From Elusimicrobiota bacterium (GTDB taxonomy: Bacteria > Elusimicrobiota > Elusimicrobia > UBA1565), in NCBI GenBank assembly GCA_003450735.1, contig DMEZ01000055.1, positions 113,943 through 177,942 of the forward strand: a DNA stretch of 64,000 nt, read 5' to 3'. The notes below the pieces were generated by a model. The model had not been told where the DNA came from. It ran no database searches and worked only from the letters and a program-made list of their open reading frames with translations. The position numbers and the translations under genes were made by a program. Positions 57,042 to 64,000 of this stretch are shown here, piece by piece; position 1 is the stretch's first letter, and every line of letters starts with the position of its first letter.

Positions 57042-58043
57042 ATGCTGCAGGCGCTCTGGGCCCGCCTCTACCGCGCTCTCGGGATCCTTCTCGGCACCCT
57101 GCTCATCGGCACCGCGGGCTACATGTTCATCGAGGGCTGGAAGGCCTTCGACGCCCTCTACATGACGGTCATCACGGTCGGCACCGTGGGCTACGGCGAG
57201 ACCCTCCCCCTCAACACCCCCGGCCGGGTGTTCACCATCTTCCTCATCCTCGGCGGCCTCGGCGCCGTCGGTTATGCGTTCTCGTCCGTGACCGCCTTCA
57301 TCGTGGAGGGCGAGCTCACGGACGTGCTCAGGAGGCGCACCATGCTCGCGAAGATCTCGGCGCTGAAGGACCACTTCATCGTGTGCGGCTGCGGCATCAT
57401 CGGCCGCACCATCATCGAGGAGCTCTCGAAGACCCAGCGCCCGTTCGTGCTCATCGAGAAGGACCTCGAGAAGGCCTCCCATTTCGAGGAGAAGGGCCAC
57501 CTCGTCCTCAAGGGGGACGCGCTCAGCGACGACGCGCTCAAGGAAGCCGGCATCGAGAAGGCCCGCGGCATCTTCTGTTCGCTTCCGGACGACCGGGACA
57601 ACTCCTTCGTCGCGCTCTCGGCCCGGGGGCTCAATCCCAATGTCCGCATCGTGACCCAGCTCCACGACCAGTCGGTGCGCGAGAAGATGCTGCGCAGCGG
57701 CGCCGACGCCACGGTCAGCTCGGGCCATATCGGCGGCCTGCGCATGGCCTCCGAGATGGTCCGCCCCGTGGCCGTGGGCTTCCTCGACTCCATGATCCGC
57801 GACCGCAAGGCCACCTATCGCTTCGAAGACGTCCTCGTCCCGAAGGATTCCCCCTTCGTCGGCAAGAGCTTGTCCCAGATCAAGGGCGCGGAAGGCAAAG
57901 CCGCCCTGGTGGTGGCCATCCGGGACGGCGCCCTCAACGAGATCAACCCCCCGGCGGACGCCCGCATCGAGCCGGAGCAGAACCTGGTCGTCCTCGGCAC
58001 GGTCGAACAGATCCAGGCCCTGAAGGACAAGCTCGCGGCCTGA
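57042..58043 (+). CDS. Potassium channel with RCK (TrkA-N/TrkA-C) domains
   Basis: 333 residues. Two membrane helices (about 10-28 and 62-88) flank the pore with selectivity filter TVGTVGYGE at about 46-54. A TrkA-N domain follows (FIVCGCGIIGRTIIEEL, nucleotide-binding GxGxxG) and a TrkA-C domain from about 255. MthK/Kch-type ligand-gated K+ channel in the inner membrane, probably tetrameric. It is followed 5 nt later by the acyltransferase gene. Confidence 0.93.
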   Translation: MLQALWARLYRALGILLGTLLIGTAGYMFIEGWKAFDALYMTVITVGTVGYGETLPLNTPGRVFTIFLILGGLGAVGYAFSSVTAFIVEGELTDVLRRRTMLAKISALKDHFIVCGCGIIGRTIIEELSKTQRPFVLIEKDLEKASHFEEKGHLVLKGDALSDDALKEAGIEKARGIFCSLPDDRDNSFVALSARGLNPNVRIVTQLHDQSVREKMLRSGADATVSSGHIGGLRMASEMVRPVAVGFLDSMIRDRKATYRFEDVLVPKDSPFVGKSLSQIKGAEGKAALVVAIRDGALNEINPPADARIEPEQNLVVLGTVEQIQALKDKLAA

Positions 58044-58047
58044 TGGC

Positions 58048-58983
58048 ATGAGCGGCCGGCCGCGGCGGGAGATGCCGCTCTGGCAGTCGACGCCCCTGAG
58101 GGCGCTGCTCTTCTTGGCCGGCCTCGCCGTGACCCTCCTCCCACGGCGATGGGAACTCTTCCTCGGAGCCTGGCTGGGCCGGCTGGCCCTGCTTCTGGCC
58201 CGCAGCCGCGCCGACGTCGCCCGGGAGAACATCCGCCATTGCCTGCCCGAGCTCGATGAGGACGAACAGGAGCGCCTGCTCAAGGAGAACTTCGAGCACT
58301 ACGGCATCCTGACGCTCGAGATCCTGCACATGCTCTCCCCCTTCCCAGGCCACTACCGGGAATACGCCAGGCGCGTGGCGCGCCTCGAGGGCTTCCACCA
58401 CTGGCGCGCGGCCGACGCCAAGGGCAAGGGCGTGCTCTTCGTCTCGGCCCATCTGGGCAACTGGGAGCTCATGGCGGCGGCGGGCTGCATGGCCGGCATC
58501 CCGCTGAACATGGTCACCCGGCACCTCAAGCCGGAGTGGCTGCACCAGAAGATCGACGAAGCCCGCAAGTCCGTGAAGGTGAAGGCCGCCTACCTGCCCG
58601 ACACCATGCCGAGCGTCCTGCGGGCCCTGCGCCGGGCCGAGAGCGTCGGCTTCGTGCTCGACCAGTACGCCCATCCCCCCGTCGGCGTCAAGGTCCCCTT
58701 CTTCGGCGTCGAGGTGGCCACCCTGGGCGCGGTGCCCCCCCTCGCCTTGCGCTACGGCACGCCCATCGTCCCCGTCCGGCAGGTACGGGAGAAGAACGGC
58801 TTCGTGCGCATCATCATCGAGCCCGAGCTCGACCTCGGGGACGCCAAGGAGAACGCCATCCAGGGGACCGCGATCCTGGCGGCGATGGTGGAGCGCTGGA
58901 TCCGGACGCACCCCGAGCAGTGGCTCTGGGCCCACCGCCGCTTCAAGAACGTCGAATGGCCCTCGCGGTCCCGGGCCGCATGA
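58048..58983 (+). CDS. Lipid A biosynthesis-type lauroyl acyltransferase (LpxL/HtrB family)
   Basis: 311 residues. One N-terminal membrane helix, then the acyltransferase motif VSAHLGNWELMAA (HX4E) near 132, VLDQYAHPPVGVKVPFFG and WLWAHRRFKNVEWP at the end, all LpxL-family blocks. It adds secondary acyl chains to lipid A at the inner membrane, which supports a lipopolysaccharide-bearing outer membrane. It overlaps the squalene/phytoene synthase gene as ATGA, so membrane lipid and terpenoid functions are coupled here. Confidence 0.9.
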   Translation: MSGRPRREMPLWQSTPLRALLFLAGLAVTLLPRRWELFLGAWLGRLALLLARSRADVARENIRHCLPELDEDEQERLLKENFEHYGILTLEILHMLSPFPGHYREYARRVARLEGFHHWRAADAKGKGVLFVSAHLGNWELMAAAGCMAGIPLNMVTRHLKPEWLHQKIDEARKSVKVKAAYLPDTMPSVLRALRRAESVGFVLDQYAHPPVGVKVPFFGVEVATLGAVPPLALRYGTPIVPVRQVREKNGFVRIIIEPELDLGDAKENAIQGTAILAAMVERWIRTHPEQWLWAHRRFKNVEWPSRSRAA

Positions 58984-60017
58984 GCGCCCTGCGCCGCGAC
59001 GTCTGGGCCCTCCTCAAGGCCACCTCCCGTTCGATGTACCTCAGCTTCCAGGTGCTCCCCGCGGAAGTCGCCGACGCGATGGGCCTGGGCTACCTGCTCT
59101 GCCGCGCCGCCGACACCCTCGCGGACACCCGCCTCGTCCCCCAGGGCGAGCGCCTCAAGGCCCTCGAGACGTACCGCGCCGCCTTCGGCTCGGGAGCCGC
59201 GCCGAAGCTCGCCCTGCCGGAGGACTTCCGGCGCCACCAGGCCGACGCCTCCGAGAGCGAGCTCCTCTCCCGCCTCGACGACTGCGTCGCCCTCTGGGTC
59301 CGCTTCCCGGCGAGCGAGAAGGAGCTTCTGCGCGAAGTGGTCTTCGGCGTGATAGAGGGGATGCGCATGGACCTGACCCTGTTCCCGGGGGAGGACGAGT
59401 CCCGCGTCCAGGCCCTCCCCTCGGCCGAGCACCTCGACCGCTACTGCGCCCACATCGGCGGGGCCCCGGGGCTTTTCTGGACGAGGCTCTGCCTGCTCAA
59501 GGTGCCGCGCTTGCGCGCGGCCGACGCCGCCGGGCTCGAGCGGCAGGGCCTGCGGCTGGGCAAGGGCCTGCAGATGACCAACATCCTGCGCGACGCCGCC
59601 AAGGACCTGCGCATCGGTCGCTGCTACCTGCCCCAGGACGAGCTCGCCCAGGCGGGGCTGACCCCGAAGGACCTGCTGGACCCGAAGAGCTTGTCCCCGC
59701 TCCAGCCCGTGCTCAAGCGCTGGCTGGCCTGGGCCGGCGCGGAGCTGGAGGCCGGCGCAGGCTTCATCGAGGCCATGCCGGGCTTCCGGCTCCGCGCGGC
59801 CGCCGCGTGGCCGCTCCTGCTGGCCTTCAAGACCCTCGCCCTCGTGGCCCGGGCCCCCCACCTGCTCGACCTCTCCAAGGAGCCCGTCCGCGTGGCCCAG
59901 GGCGAGGTGTACGGGATGCTCGCCGGCAGCCTCTGGACGCTGCCCTCCATCGCGCGCTACCGCAGCGCCGCGGCCGAGCTCAAGGCGGAGCTCGACGAAG
60001 CGGTGCGGGGGCTTTAG
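58980..60017 (+). CDS. Squalene/phytoene synthase family protein
   Basis: 345 residues. First Asp-rich motif CRAADTLADT near 44, second QMTNILRDAAKDLRIGRCYLP near 200-220, both needed for prenyl diphosphate binding. Head-to-head condensation of two farnesyl or geranylgeranyl diphosphates is the family reaction. The long N-proximal form and the IEGMRMDLTLF segment favour the squalene-synthase branch over CrtB, but neither hopene cyclase nor desaturase genes are in the window. ATG overlaps the previous stop; convergent with the transglycosylase gene, 1 nt apart. Confidence 0.88.
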   Translation: MSALRRDVWALLKATSRSMYLSFQVLPAEVADAMGLGYLLCRAADTLADTRLVPQGERLKALETYRAAFGSGAAPKLALPEDFRRHQADASESELLSRLDDCVALWVRFPASEKELLREVVFGVIEGMRMDLTLFPGEDESRVQALPSAEHLDRYCAHIGGAPGLFWTRLCLLKVPRLRAADAAGLERQGLRLGKGLQMTNILRDAAKDLRIGRCYLPQDELAQAGLTPKDLLDPKSLSPLQPVLKRWLAWAGAELEAGAGFIEAMPGFRLRAAAAWPLLLAFKTLALVARAPHLLDLSKEPVRVAQGEVYGMLAGSLWTLPSIARYRSAAAELKAELDEAVRGL

Positions 60018-60018
60018 C

Positions 60019-61260
60019 TCAGAGGGAGGGCAGGGCCCGGCGGAACTCCACGTAGTTGCGCAGCACCTTCACCACGTAGTCGCGGGTCTCTCGGTAGGGC
60101 GGCACGGTCCCGTAGCGGGAGACAGCCCCGGGTCCGGCGTTGTAGGCCGCGACGGCCATCTTGACCTGCTGGACGTTGAAGGGGTTGAAGGAGGCCAGCT
60201 GCGACCACGAGAAGTCCGTGAAGCGGTCCCAGAGCTGCTTGAGGTACTTGATGCCCGCGCGGATGTTCACGAGCGGGTTGTAGAGGTCGTTGGCGTTGCG
60301 CACCCCGAGGCCGCGGCCGGTAGCCGGCATGATCTGCATCAGGCCGCGCGCGCCGACGCCGCTCGTGGCTTTCGGGTTGAAGGCGGACTCCTGCTGGATG
60401 ACGGCCAAAACCAGCCGATAATCCACGCCCTGGCGCCTGGATTCCTGCACGACCATCCGGACGATGTTGGTGCTCAGGCCCATGCGCTTGGCGATCCCGA
60501 CGACCTGCTCCTCGGAGGCGGTCCCCAGGGGCGCCTGCGGAGCTTCCGCCAAAGCCGCGAGCCGGGCGAGGCCGGCGGAGCCGGGCGAGGGGACGCTGGA
60601 AGAGCCGTGCGCGCTCAGGCCCCGGGGGAGCTGGGCGGAGGGAGCGGAGCGGGCCTGGTCTGCCATCTGCCGGGCCGCGCCCGCCAGCTCGCCCATGGCG
60701 CTCGATGCGAGGGCGGGCGAGTCGCCGGGCCCGTAGCTCTTGATGCGGTCGTAGAGCCCCGCGAGCGCGGCCGGGTCCTCGGTGGCCAGCACCAGGCTCT
60801 TCACCTTGTCGAGCTGCTTCTGCTGGGCCGGGGCGAGCTTGACCCGGGTGCGCTGAAGGGAGATGAAGATCCGCATCTTCTCCTTGAAGGCGTCGACCGA
60901 CGAGACGAGCTGCTCGTCGCTCATCTCCTCGTAGCCCGGGTGGAGCTCGGCGAAGAGGAGCTTCTTGATCTCGGTCAGCCGCTCCAGGGCCGGAGCCACT
61001 TCTTCGTAGGTCTGCGCCCTGAGGGCCGACTGCCAGAGCTCGCGCAGCATCGGGGTGTACTTCTTGGAGAGCTCGCCGCCCTCCGCCAGGAAGCCCTTCA
61101 CGCCCTGGATGTCCCAGAGGATGCTCTCGCGGCCCTGGGTGAGGCGCAAGTCGAGCATGTTAGCGGCCGGGCCGGTCTGGGCGTCCGGGCCTGAGGAGGG
61201 CTCGTCTTGGGCGCCGGCCGGGGAGACAGCGAAGATGAGCAGGAGGACCGCGGTCTTCAT
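60019..61260 (-). CDS. Exported lytic transglycosylase (SLT family)
   Basis: 413 residues. Signal peptide MKTAVLLLIFAVSPAGA, a helical N-terminal region to about 250, and a C-terminal SLT domain: VIQQESAFNPKATSGVGARGLMQIMPATG (catalytic Glu) and AVAAYNAGPGAVSRYG. It cleaves peptidoglycan between MurNAc and GlcNAc with 1,6-anhydro formation. The 14 nt before its ATG include ATCCTATCCAGGA, identical to the sequence before the PLD gene, and a secretome-associated motif lies 63-78 nt upstream. Confidence 0.92.
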   Translation of the reverse strand: MKTAVLLLIFAVSPAGAQDEPSSGPDAQTGPAANMLDLRLTQGRESILWDIQGVKGFLAEGGELSKKYTPMLRELWQSALRAQTYEEVAPALERLTEIKKLLFAELHPGYEEMSDEQLVSSVDAFKEKMRIFISLQRTRVKLAPAQQKQLDKVKSLVLATEDPAALAGLYDRIKSYGPGDSPALASSAMGELAGAARQMADQARSAPSAQLPRGLSAHGSSSVPSPGSAGLARLAALAEAPQAPLGTASEEQVVGIAKRMGLSTNIVRMVVQESRRQGVDYRLVLAVIQQESAFNPKATSGVGARGLMQIMPATGRGLGVRNANDLYNPLVNIRAGIKYLKQLWDRFTDFSWSQLASFNPFNVQQVKMAVAAYNAGPGAVSRYGTVPPYRETRDYVVKVLRNYVEFRRALPSL

Positions 61261-61262
61261 GT

Positions 61263-61338
61263 TCCTGGATAGGATAGGTCTAATGGGGGGGCGGCTCCAG
61301 CGCCGCAGGGCCCAAGCCGGATTGGGCCCTAGGTCCTA
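61263..61338 (-). promoter_or_regulatory. Upstream region of the transglycosylase gene: motif copy E and shared 13-mer
   Basis: TGGGCCCTAGGTCCTA at 61323-61338 (reads on the plus strand; nearly palindromic) covers the macrodomain stop codon. ATCCTATCCAGGA (minus strand 61275-61263) is identical to 8100-8112 upstream of the PLD gene. Both elements therefore recur before two unrelated exported enzymes. Confidence 0.45.
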
Positions 61339-61827
61339 CAAGAGGGTCTGGTACGCGGCGAGCGTCCCCTTGTCGAAGCAGACGAAGAGCACCTCCCTGT
61401 CCGGATGCCCCTGGAGGAAGGCCTTCACCTCCCGGACGGCGATGGCCGCGGCCCTGCCGACCGGGAAGCGGTAGATCCCGGTGCTGATGGCCGGGAAGGC
61501 GACCGAACGGGCGTCCTTCTCCACGGCCAGGGCCAGGCAGCGCTGGTAGCAGGAAGCCAGCAGCTCGTCTTCGCGATGGCCGCCGCCCTTCCAGATCGGA
61601 CCCACGGCGTGGAACACCCACTTGGCCGGCAGGCCGTAGCCGGAGGTGGCCTTGGCGCCGCCCGTCTCGCAGCCTCCGAGGGTGCGGCACTCTTCGAGCA
61701 GGCCGGGGCCCGCGGCGTCGTGGATGGCGCCATCCACCCCGCCGCCCCCCAGCAGGCCTGAGTTGGCCGCGTTGACGATGGCGTCCACCTTCTGGACGGT
61801 GATGTCGCCCAAGACGAGCTTGATCAT
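61336..61827 (-). CDS. Macrodomain protein (O-acetyl-ADP-ribose deacetylase-like)
   Basis: 163 residues. [26 protein letters not shown] near 20-45 and [17 protein letters not shown] are the two ADP-ribose-binding loops of the MacroD/YmdB group, with the Asn and Asp used for catalysis in that group. It probably removes ADP-ribose or deacetylates O-acetyl-ADP-ribose in the cytosol. The start at 61827 is preferred: TATCGT lies 8 nt upstream, and the longer frame to 61863 crosses a terminator hairpin. Confidence 0.92.
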   Translation of the reverse strand: MIKLVLGDITVQKVDAIVNAANSGLLGGGGVDGAIHDAAGPGLLEECRTLGGCETGGAKATSGYGLPAKWVFHAVGPIWKGGGHREDELLASCYQRCLALAVEKDARSVAFPAISTGIYRFPVGRAAAIAVREVKAFLQGHPDREVLFVCFDKGTLAAYQTLL

Positions 61828-61849
61828 GCCCGGATACGATACCAAATAG

Positions 61850-61872
61850 GGAGCCCCCTGCACGGGGGCTCC
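61850..61872 (-). terminator. Terminator hairpin after the Cys-repeat peptide gene
   Basis: A 9-bp perfect stem GGAGCCCCC/GGGGGCTCC with a 5-nt loop, 22 nt after the peptide stop. On the minus strand it is followed by CTATTTGG, a weak T-run. Confidence 0.7.
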
Positions 61873-61894
61873 GCTCGGCCTGGGGGCGCCGGTC

Positions 61895-62128
61895 TTAGAG
61901 GACGATCTCGGACCTGCCGGAGCACTTGTTGGGCCACACGCAAGGCTGGTACTGGGCCAGGACGCTGCTGGGTTTCGCGCAGGTGTTGGGCCACACGCAG
62001 GGCTGCAGCGAGGCGGCCGCGGCCTTGGCGCACTTGTTGGGCATCTGGCAGGTCGTGAAAGGCTTGGAAGCCGGCAGGGTCTGCGGGTTCATCGGACTCA
62101 GGCTCAGGGCGATCAGCAGTTCGATCAT
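61895..62128 (-). CDS. Small peptide with three C-x2-P-N-x-C repeats
   Basis: 77 residues. Cys pairs at 27/33, 44/50 and 63/69 each sit in the same unit: CQMPNKC, CVWPNTC, CVWPNKC, spaced by 10-12 residues. The N-terminus [12 protein letters not shown] is hydrophobic but short for a signal peptide. GGAGG lies 5 nt before the ATG at 62128, which I prefer over the ATG at 62140 within the same leader. The repeated CxxPNxC could bind metal or form disulfide loops, and the small size suggests an exported or modified peptide. I know no family. It has its own terminator and a hairpin upstream. Confidence 0.65.
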   Translation of the reverse strand: MIELLIALSLSPMNPQTLPASKPFTTCQMPNKCAKAAAASLQPCVWPNTCAKPSSVLAQYQPCVWPNKCSGRSEIVL

Positions 62129-62148
62129 GACATCCTCCATAAAATCCA

Positions 62149-62179
62149 GAGCGGCAGGGCTATTGTAGCCCTGCCGCTC
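62149..62179 (-). terminator. 14-bp hairpin upstream of the Cys-repeat peptide gene
   Basis: GAGCGGCAGGGCTA-ttg-TAGCCCTGCCGCTC, perfect, followed on the minus strand by TGGATTTTA and then the GGAGG of the peptide gene. It may end the LemA operon message or act as an attenuator of the peptide gene. A second small stem CGTCAAGC/GCTTGACG is at 62200-62220. Confidence 0.6.
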
Positions 62180-62267
62180 CCTCGCCCAGGAGGACGCCCG
62201 TCAAGCGCTAGGCTTGACGCCCTTCATTGAGGATTCTCATTGACCGAGGTCAACGCGCGGGCCGCCC

Positions 62268-62864
62268 TCAGGCCCGAGCGTCCTCGCCGTTGATGATGAG
62301 AAGGCCCTGCTCCCGCGGGAACATGACCCACTCGCCGCGGCCCGAAGGCCGCGGCACGATGAAATGCTCGCAGCGCATCCGGGACCGGTAGGAGCTCGCC
62401 CACGCCGAGGCGAAGGCCGCCGCCAGCGCGGTCGCGTTGATGCGCGACCAGGCGTCGTTGGGCTGAACCCAGGTTCCGAAGGCCAGCGCCGCGGAGCCCA
62501 AAAAGCAGAAGCCCAGAGCGAAGAGGATCTTGAAGGTGTTGGCGCCTTCGAGGAGGCAGTGCGTGACGCCCTCGCGCCCGATCCTCTCGACGAGCGCTCC
62601 CCCACGATAGAGGCCCACCGCATCGGGACCCAGCGCGAGGCTGGTGGGGTTCCGCCGACGCCAGGACTCATAGCCGGCCAAGGCGGCCCCGAGCGCGCCC
62701 ACCCCCCAGACCCAGAGCACGGACGCCCCGCCGGGCTGGAGGAAGGCCGAGCCCGCGAACACCAGGAGCATGCCGCCCCAGGCGCCCATCTGCCAGCCGA
62801 AGGTCTCGGTGAGGAGGCGGCCCGGCGCGACGAACTCGATCCGCTCGGGGAAGGGTTCCGCCAA
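62268..62864 (-). CDS. Hypothetical membrane protein of the LemA operon
   Basis: 198 residues. Two helical hairpins: hydrophobic segments at about 28-42, 48-63, 112-130 and 140-155, and a C-terminal soluble piece (EHFIVPRPSGRGEWVMFPRE) resembling a bPH-like fold only in outline. No family name can be given. It begins 2 nt after the LemA stop, so it is translated from the same message. Confidence 0.65.
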   Translation of the reverse strand: MAEPFPERIEFVAPGRLLTETFGWQMGAWGGMLLVFAGSAFLQPGGASVLWVWGVGALGAALAGYESWRRRNPTSLALGPDAVGLYRGGALVERIGREGVTHCLLEGANTFKILFALGFCFLGSAALAFGTWVQPNDAWSRINATALAAAFASAWASSYRSRMRCEHFIVPRPSGRGEWVMFPREQGLLIINGEDARA

Positions 62865-62866
62865 GG

Positions 62867-63427
62867 CTAGAACTCGACTTTCGGCGCGGACTTCGCTTCC
62901 TTGTCGGCCTCGAAGTAGGCCTCGTTCTTCTGGAAGCCGAACATCCCGGCCACCAGGTTCGCGGGGAAGCGGCGCACGCCGACGTTGTAGTCCCGGAGCA
63001 CCTCGTTGTAGCGCTTGCGCTCGACCGCGATGCGGTTCTCGGTGCCGGCCAGCTCATCCTGCAGGGACAGGAAGTTCTGGTTGGCCTTCAGGTCGGGGTA
63101 TCTCTCCAGGACGACCATGAGGCGGCTCAAGACCCCCTCGAGCTCGCCGGCCGTCTTGATCTTGTCGCTCCGGCTGGAGGCCGCGCCCCACTGGCTGCGC
63201 AGGCGGGTGACCTCCTCGAAAGTCTCCCGCTCGTGCTTGGCGTAGCCCTTCACCGTGTTGACCAGGTTCGGGATGAGGTCGAAGCGCCGCTGGAGCACGT
63301 TCTCCACCTGCGCCCAGGCGCTGTTGGACGACTCCTGCAGGCCGACCAGCTTGTTGTAGGCGCCGGCCATCCAGAGGCCGACGACCAGGACGAACGCTCC
63401 GACGCCGCCGAGGACCCATTTATTCAT
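62867..63427 (-). CDS. LemA family protein
   Basis: 186 residues. One N-terminal membrane helix (WVLGGVGAFVLVVGLWMAGAYNKLV), then the helical LemA domain: WAQVENVLQRRFDLIPNLVNTVKGYAKHE, YPDLKANQNFLSLQDELAGTENRIAVERKRYNE, and a C-terminal FPANLVAGMFGF block. Function unknown; LemA is regularly paired with TPM-domain proteins, as here. GAGGAG lies 9 nt before the ATG and TAGAAT lies further upstream. Confidence 0.95.
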   Translation of the reverse strand: MNKWVLGGVGAFVLVVGLWMAGAYNKLVGLQESSNSAWAQVENVLQRRFDLIPNLVNTVKGYAKHERETFEEVTRLRSQWGAASSRSDKIKTAGELEGVLSRLMVVLERYPDLKANQNFLSLQDELAGTENRIAVERKRYNEVLRDYNVGVRRFPANLVAGMFGFQKNEAYFEADKEAKSAPKVEF

Positions 63428-63451
63428 CGTGTTCTCCTCAATAAGGATATT

Positions 63452-64000
63452 CTACCAACTCGCCGTCGCGCCGCCGCCGCCGGAACTGCCGCCGCCGAAG
63501 CCGCCGAAGCCTCCGCCCCCGCTGAACCCGCCGAAGCCTCCGCCGCCGCTCCAGCCTCCCCCTCCGCCCCAGCCGCCGTCATAGCGGCTGCGGCGCCGCC
63601 ACCCCTTGGAGGGGCCGCCGAAACGGTGCTGCAGGACGAGCAGCACCACGACGCAGACGATGATGAGGACGAGCACGGCCGGCGAGGCGCCCCCCTCGTC
63701 GTCCGGCGCGGCCGACGCCTCCCCCGAGAGCCGTCGGATGACCGCCTCGGTCCCCGCGACGATGCCCTGCGACCAGCGTCCTTCCTTGAAATGGGGGACG
63801 GAGTGCTCCCGAAGGATGCGCCCGCAGAGGCCGTCGGGCAGGACCCCCTCCAGGCCGTAGCCCGGCTCGATGCGCGCCTTGCGCTCCTGGAGGGCCAGCA
63901 GGAAGAGCACGCCCTTGTCGCTGCCCTTCTTCCCGATGCCCCAGGCCTTGTAGAGCTCGCTGGCGTAGGTTTCCGCGTCAGCGCCCTGCAGGTCCTGGAC
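63452..64000 (-). CDS. TPM-domain membrane protein (YgcG-like), 5' end outside window
   Basis: 183 codons are visible; the N-terminus lies beyond the window. GSDKGVLFLLALQERKARIEPGYGLEGVLPDG is the TPM core, followed by a membrane helix (AVLVLIIVCVVVLLVL) and a Gly-rich tail of about 40 residues (repeats of GGGGFGGF) ending SGGGGATASW, as in YgcG-type proteins. The TPM domain probably faces the periplasm. It precedes LemA in the operon by 24 nt. Confidence 0.92.
   Translation of the reverse strand, partial: VQDLQGADAETYASELYKAWGIGKKGSDKGVLFLLALQERKARIEPGYGLEGVLPDGLCGRILREHSVPHFKEGRWSQGIVAGTEAVIRRLSGEASAAPDDEGGASPAVLVLIIVCVVVLLVLQHRFGGPSKGWRRRSRYDGGWGGGGGWSGGGGFGGFSGGGGFGGFGGGSSGGGGATASW

Noticed and set aside
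63470..63600. G/C-rich tandem repeat that could be taken for a repeat array
   Set aside because: It encodes the Gly-rich tail of the TPM protein, and the period is irregular at the DNA level.
1..64000. CRISPR arrays, rRNA genes, insertion sequences, prophage structural genes
   Set aside because: I looked for regular spacer repeats, rRNA signatures, transposase and phage genes on both strands and found none.

Overview
The window is 64 kb of strongly G+C-rich, gene-dense bacterial chromosome. It holds about 60 protein genes, one tRNA-Thr(UGU), no rRNA, no CRISPR array, no complete prophage and no insertion sequence. The cell is Gram-negative: there is a lipid A type acyltransferase, outer-membrane factors and barrels, an OmpA-type lipoprotein and several lipobox proteins. 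The metabolism looks anaerobic or fermentative: phosphate butyryltransferase, butyrate kinase, acetate kinase, tryptophanase and an oxygen/NO-reducing flavodiiron protein. The gene set and the Ala/Pro-rich N-terminal regions of the exported proteins fit a high-GC member of Elusimicrobiota. That assignment is inference only; no marker gene in the window settles it.

Layout. 1-7.9 kb (minus strand): tryptophanase, a sensor kinase with degenerate receiver-like domains, a GlcD-GlcE fusion, GlcF and a GAF/HD-GYP protein, largely with overlapping start and stop codons. 8.1-18.2 kb: a four-module phospholipase D-like exported protein, a RecQ-type helicase, a receiver/OmpA/thioesterase operon, then a papain-like exported protease divergent from an exported protein with three prodomain-like repeats. 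18.3-31.8 kb: a lipoprotein, a SulP-STAS-cNMP transporter, tRNA-Thr, an AAA/DUF4143 ATPase, two nucleotidyltransferase/XRE toxin-antitoxin-like pairs, pseudouridine synthase, Uup, cold-shock protein, an orphan DNA methyltransferase and two exported HExxH proteins. 31.9-42.3 kb: an apparently exported glycogen-debranching-type enzyme with a beta-barrel protein, an SDR reductase, a four-gene operon (Ser/Thr kinase, RsbW-like protein, SpoIIE phosphatase, flavodiiron protein), M18 aminopeptidase and a short asparaginase. 42.5-44.3 kb: small accessory island (N-terminally truncated DUF1016 nuclease, ORF6N protein). 44.3-50.7 kb: ptb-buk, ackA, RluE, FKBP. 50.7-56.4 kb: metal RND efflux cluster. 56.4-64 kb: nth, K+ channel, LpxL-like acyltransferase, squalene/phytoene synthase, lytic transglycosylase, macrodomain, a small Cys-repeat peptide, and LemA/TPM.

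Three non-coding patterns stand out. (1) A degenerate motif of about 17 bp, close to TGGGCCYTNGGACCTAG, lies about 30-95 bp upstream of five loci that all encode exported proteins: the PLD protein, the papain-like protease/prodomain-repeat pair, two HExxH proteins and the lytic transglycosylase. This may mark a secretome regulon. (2) The RecQ helicase and the ORF6N gene share an ECF-like module, GGAACTT-N15-CGTA, at exactly the same distance from their ATG. (3) Many genes carry a TANNNT -10 hexamer 5-8 nt before the start codon, pointing to common leaderless transcripts.
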